The notes under the pieces: model-generated
What the model was told of the DNA's origin: nothing
Databases searched by the model: none
Seen by the model: the letters and a program-made list of their open reading frames with translations, nothing else
Position numbers and translations under genes: made by a program
Shown: positions 61,214 through 64,000 of the stretch, in pieces
How positions within the stretch are numbered: the stretch's first letter is position 1
Layout: every line of letters begins with the position of its first letter
DNA from: Solimonas sp. K1W22B-7
Lineage (GTDB): Bacteria; Pseudomonadota; Gammaproteobacteria; Nevskiales; Nevskiaceae
Length of the DNA stretch: 64,000 bases
Reading direction: 5' to 3'
NCBI RefSeq assembly: GCF_003428335.1
Contig: NZ_CP031704.1
Location: 124,001-188,000 of the forward strand

Positions 61214-62520
61214 TGCGCGCGCTCCTGCTCGTCTCGATGCTGCTGCTGGCCGCCTGCAGCGGCCGCAGCGATCCGGTGAACGGCGCGGGCGGCGGTGGCG
61301 CCAATCCGCCCGGCGCCGTGTCCAAGGTCAAGGCCGGTGTCGGCGTGGCCGACATGACGCCCGACGTCGGCTACTGCGCCGGCCAGTATTGCGAGTACGC
61401 CACCGACACGCTCGGCGGCATCATCAACGGCGACTTCGATCCCTTCCTGACGCACAAGCTCAAGCACGCCAGCTACGGCGTGCAGTCACGCCTGACCGCG
61501 CGCGCCATCGTGGTCGAAGGGGCCAACGGCAAGCGCATCGCGCTGCTGAAGACCGACAACTACCTGGCGCAGGACATGCTGCTGCGCCGCGTCGGTCAGC
61601 TGCTGGACCAGGGCGATTCCGGCATCGGCTACGACCAGATCCTCTACCACGTCACCCACAACCACAGCTCGGCCTACTCCTCGACGCTGGCCGCCGGCCT
61701 GTTCGTGTTCCAGGACGTGTTCGACGCGCGCTTCTTCGAGCACCAGGCGCGCGCCATGGCCCAGGCCATCGAGACCGCCGCCGCCAGCATGAAGCCGGTG
61801 CGCATGGGCGCCACGCAGATTCGCCACCGCGTCTACAAGGGCAATGTCGTGCGTACCGCGGTGGCCGACGACGGCACGCCGGCCGGCTATCCGCGCGAGT
61901 TCAATGACCACGGCCTGGTGGTGATGCGTTTCGACGACCTGAGCGATCCGCAGGCGCCGAAGCCGCTGGCGGTCTGGGTCAACTGGGGCGAGCACCCCGA
62001 GAGCCTCGACCCGCATGACCTGCACAGCGCCGACTACCTCGGCCCGCTCGAGCGCTGGGTGGAGCGCGAGATCGGCGCGCCGCTGGTGTTCAGCCAGGGC
62101 GACGTCGGCAGCGCCGAGAACAGCGGCAATCCCGAAGAGATGCTCGACGACCGCGCCCGGGTCTGCGGCCGCTGGAAGGGAGACGGCGAAGCGCCGGAGA
62201 GCGATACCTGCCCGCCGGGCCAGGGCGTGATCCGCGACTGGCAGCACTCCGGCTACGTGCAGACCGAGCGCAACGCGCGCTTCCTGGCCGACGACATCGC
62301 CAAGGCCTGGCAGCAGATCGGCACGGCGCAGGCGCGCGTGCCGCTGTCCGGCGATTTCGAGGTGGACCATCTCACCGCCTGGGTGCCGGGGCCGCTGTCG
62401 CATCCTTACCCCAGCGTCTCCAACTGCCGCACGGAACCCACCGCAGGGGGGACATCGGTGTGCCGGTGGTGGGCCTGCCGGACTGCACGCGCATCCAGAT
62501 TCCCGGTGCCGATCCTCTGA
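61213..62520 (+). CDS. Neutral ceramidase-like lipoprotein 2, N-terminal part before a frameshift
   Basis: Lipobox (LLLAACSG), then VKAGVGVADMTPDVGYCAGQ, ILYHVTHNHSSAYSS (zinc His pair), WVNWGEHPESLD and VFSQGDVGSAENSGNPEEM (nucleophile Ser region). The frame stays homologous to about 62445 and then gives 24 unrelated residues to a stop at 62520. The true continuation is in another frame from the six-G run 62446-62451. One extra G would restore the frame. Tandem paralogue of lipoprotein 1, with overlapping TGATG start. Confidence 0.82.
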   Translation: MRALLLVSMLLLAACSGRSDPVNGAGGGGANPPGAVSKVKAGVGVADMTPDVGYCAGQYCEYATDTLGGIINGDFDPFLTHKLKHASYGVQSRLTARAIVVEGANGKRIALLKTDNYLAQDMLLRRVGQLLDQGDSGIGYDQILYHVTHNHSSAYSSTLAAGLFVFQDVFDARFFEHQARAMAQAIETAAASMKPVRMGATQIRHRVYKGNVVRTAVADDGTPAGYPREFNDHGLVVMRFDDLSDPQAPKPLAVWVNWGEHPESLDPHDLHSADYLGPLERWVEREIGAPLVFSQGDVGSAENSGNPEEMLDDRARVCGRWKGDGEAPESDTCPPGQGVIRDWQHSGYVQTERNARFLADDIAKAWQQIGTAQARVPLSGDFEVDHLTAWVPGPLSHPYPSVSNCRTEPTAGGTSVCRWWACRTARASRFPVPIL

Positions 62521-64000
62521 CCGGCCGCACCGCGCAGCTCTACGCGCTGCTCAAGGCCGAGAACATCCCGATCCCGGACCACTACGACGCGCCGTCCCTC
62601 GGCGTGGTCGAGGAGAACCTGCGCCTGAAGCTGCAGACCTTCCGCCTGGGCGACGTGCTGCTGGCCTCCTGCGCCTGCGAGGCGCAGTCCGACCTGATCC
62701 TCAACCTCGAGTCGCGCCTCAACCGCACGCGCGGCGACATCTACGACGGCTTCGACTGGGCCTGCCTGATGCCGGAGTTCAAGGGCGATCCCGCGTATGC
62801 GCAGGCCTGCGCGATCCAGAAGACCTACTTCGATCCGGCCGATCCGCTCAACGCGACGACGGTGCCCGGCGAGAACTTCGCGCCCGAGGCCATCGCCCGC
62901 GTGCGCGCCCAGGTGCACAACGACGCGCGCGGCTGGGACCTGCCGGCGAACGCGCTCACTGCCGGCAGCGAGAACGCCGATATCACGAAACTCTGGGGCA
63001 ACTTCACCAGGGAAGAGATCCAGGACCTGAACGCGCCGGGCTACAGGCTGGCGGTCGGCGTCGGCCATGCCGGTGACTACAACGGCTACACCGTCAGCTA
63101 CCGCGAGTACCAGAGCCGCGACAGCTACCGCAAGGCGCTGACCTCCTACGGACCGCACACGGCCGACTACATGGCCACGCGCCTGGTGCGGATGGCGGCG
63201 AGCATGCAGGGTGGCGCGGCGCTGTCGGGCGAGTTGCTCGATCCGCTGGCGGCGATCGACGAAGTGCGGCAGCAGATCATGTCCACCACCGTCGGCGCGC
63301 TCAGCGGCGCGGCCTTCGACGCCTGGAATGCCGGCCTGCCCAACGACTCCGGCACGCCCGAGCCCCTGCAGCAGCCGGCGGCGATCACGCGCTTCAATGC
63401 CGCGCACTTCCAGTGGCGCGGCGGCTCCACCGCGGTGGACAACCCGCGCGTGCGTGTCGAGCGCGAGTCCGCGCCGGGCGTGTGGCTGCCGCATGCCGAC
63501 CAGAGCGGCGAAGTGCCGGTGCGCGTGGAGTTCCCCGACGGCCTGCCCGGCGTGCTGCGCACCTACACCGGCATGCAGGAATGGATCTGGAGTGCCAGCT
63601 ACGAGGCCTACACCGCCTTCCCGGCACGCATGGGCAGCACCGCGCCGGGCAGCTATCGCTTCTGCGTCGAAGGCGAGTCTCGCCAGGGTTTCGCCACCGT
63701 GCCCTATGCCTTCTGCTCGGAGCCTTTTGCGGTCTCGGTGTGGGACGGCATCGCCATCGCCACGCCGCAAGTCACCCTGGACGAAGTGCGCTTCGACGTC
63801 GCCGACATCGTCTACCCGCGCAGCTACGAGGGCAGCCCCTTCCCGTTCGTCTCCGACAACGGCGAGGCGCGCATCTGCGACCCGTGCAGCTTCAGGCCCT
63901 GGGCGCGGCGTGGACAGTTCCAGCGCGCGGAACTGCAGGTGACGCGTGCAAGCGGTACGACTGAAACCTTCGCGGCCTCCTGCGATGCGCAGGGCAAGGG
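62451..64000 (+). CDS. Neutral ceramidase-like lipoprotein 2, C-terminal part after the frameshift (runs off the window)
   Basis: An open frame with no start of its own reads GDIGVPVVGLPDCTRIQIPG, then LRLKLQTFRLGDVLLASCAC and VGVGHAGDYNGYTVSYREYQ, followed by DSYRKALTSYGPHTADYM. The last two match the end of ceramidase catalytic domains (NGY-GYV-T--EY--Q-YE). A beta-rich region with several Cys follows to the window end. It continues lipoprotein 2 after a one-base offset at the G run. Confidence 0.78.

Noticed and set aside
62440-62520. Programmed -1 frameshifting as the explanation for the split ceramidase-like gene
   Set aside because: The G run does not form a standard X-XXY-YYZ heptamer in the zero frame and no strong downstream pseudoknot was evident; a one-base indel is simpler.

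Overview
The window is about 68-70 % GC, densely coding bacterial DNA. Gene content points to a gammaproteobacterium, and my best guess is Nevskiales/Solimonadaceae or a relative of the Xanthomonadales. The indications are the pilMNOPQ operon divergent from a PBP1a gene, class-I DAHP synthase, msrPQ, an APH-fold homoserine kinase, a Marinobacter-type fatty acyl-CoA reductase, and dense families of intergenic palindromes. The placement is inference from family recall; no search was run.

Layout. 0-7.1 kb: type IV pilus assembly genes (pilM to pilQ, leftward; pilQ runs off the left edge) and mrcA (rightward). 7.1-12.7 kb: a conserved hypothetical gene, a hairpin cluster, gltA, a malic enzyme remnant, rpmE2, a CPXCG mini-protein, and hemW-rdgB-rph. 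12.8-22.8 kb: an Ntn-hydrolase acylase lipoprotein, msrPQ, sufE, SPFH-nfeD-hemolysin III, PPK2, a membrane protein, an NAD(P)-binding protein and a HIT protein. 22.9-28.9 kb: four genes in a row for secreted c-type cytochromes (807, 575 and 278 aa) and a polytopic membrane protein; I cannot assign this set to a described system. 29.0-31.4 kb: three tandem exported proteins sharing a C-terminal SH3-like module, two with duplicated leaders. 31.6-36.8 kb: fatty acyl-CoA reductase, DAHP synthase, a DUF3187 outer-membrane protein and pirin. 36.9-48.1 kb: two LysR regulators and one TetR regulator with neighbouring targets, MgtE, a TSUP permease and many small enzymes. 48.2-52.1 kb: an accessory stretch of small hypotheticals and truncated genes. 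52.2-59.1 kb: two MFS transporters, thrB and trkHA. 59.4-64.0 kb: two tandem ceramidase-like lipoproteins, the second frameshifted at a G run and cut by the window end.

The most unusual structure is in the repeats. At least three palindrome families recur between genes: GAGAGGG hairpins in facing pairs, GGGAGCGGCT REPs, and TAGGTTGGGC/TAGGATG inverted repeats. In two adjacent cytochrome-cluster genes a repeat lies inside the 5' coding region in frame; in one it splits what would otherwise be a normal signal peptide. A separate 268-bp element at 45.6-45.9 kb has 33-bp perfect terminal inverted repeats enclosing two long hairpins and supplies the last base of a stop codon.

No tRNA, rRNA, CRISPR array, transposase or integrase was seen.
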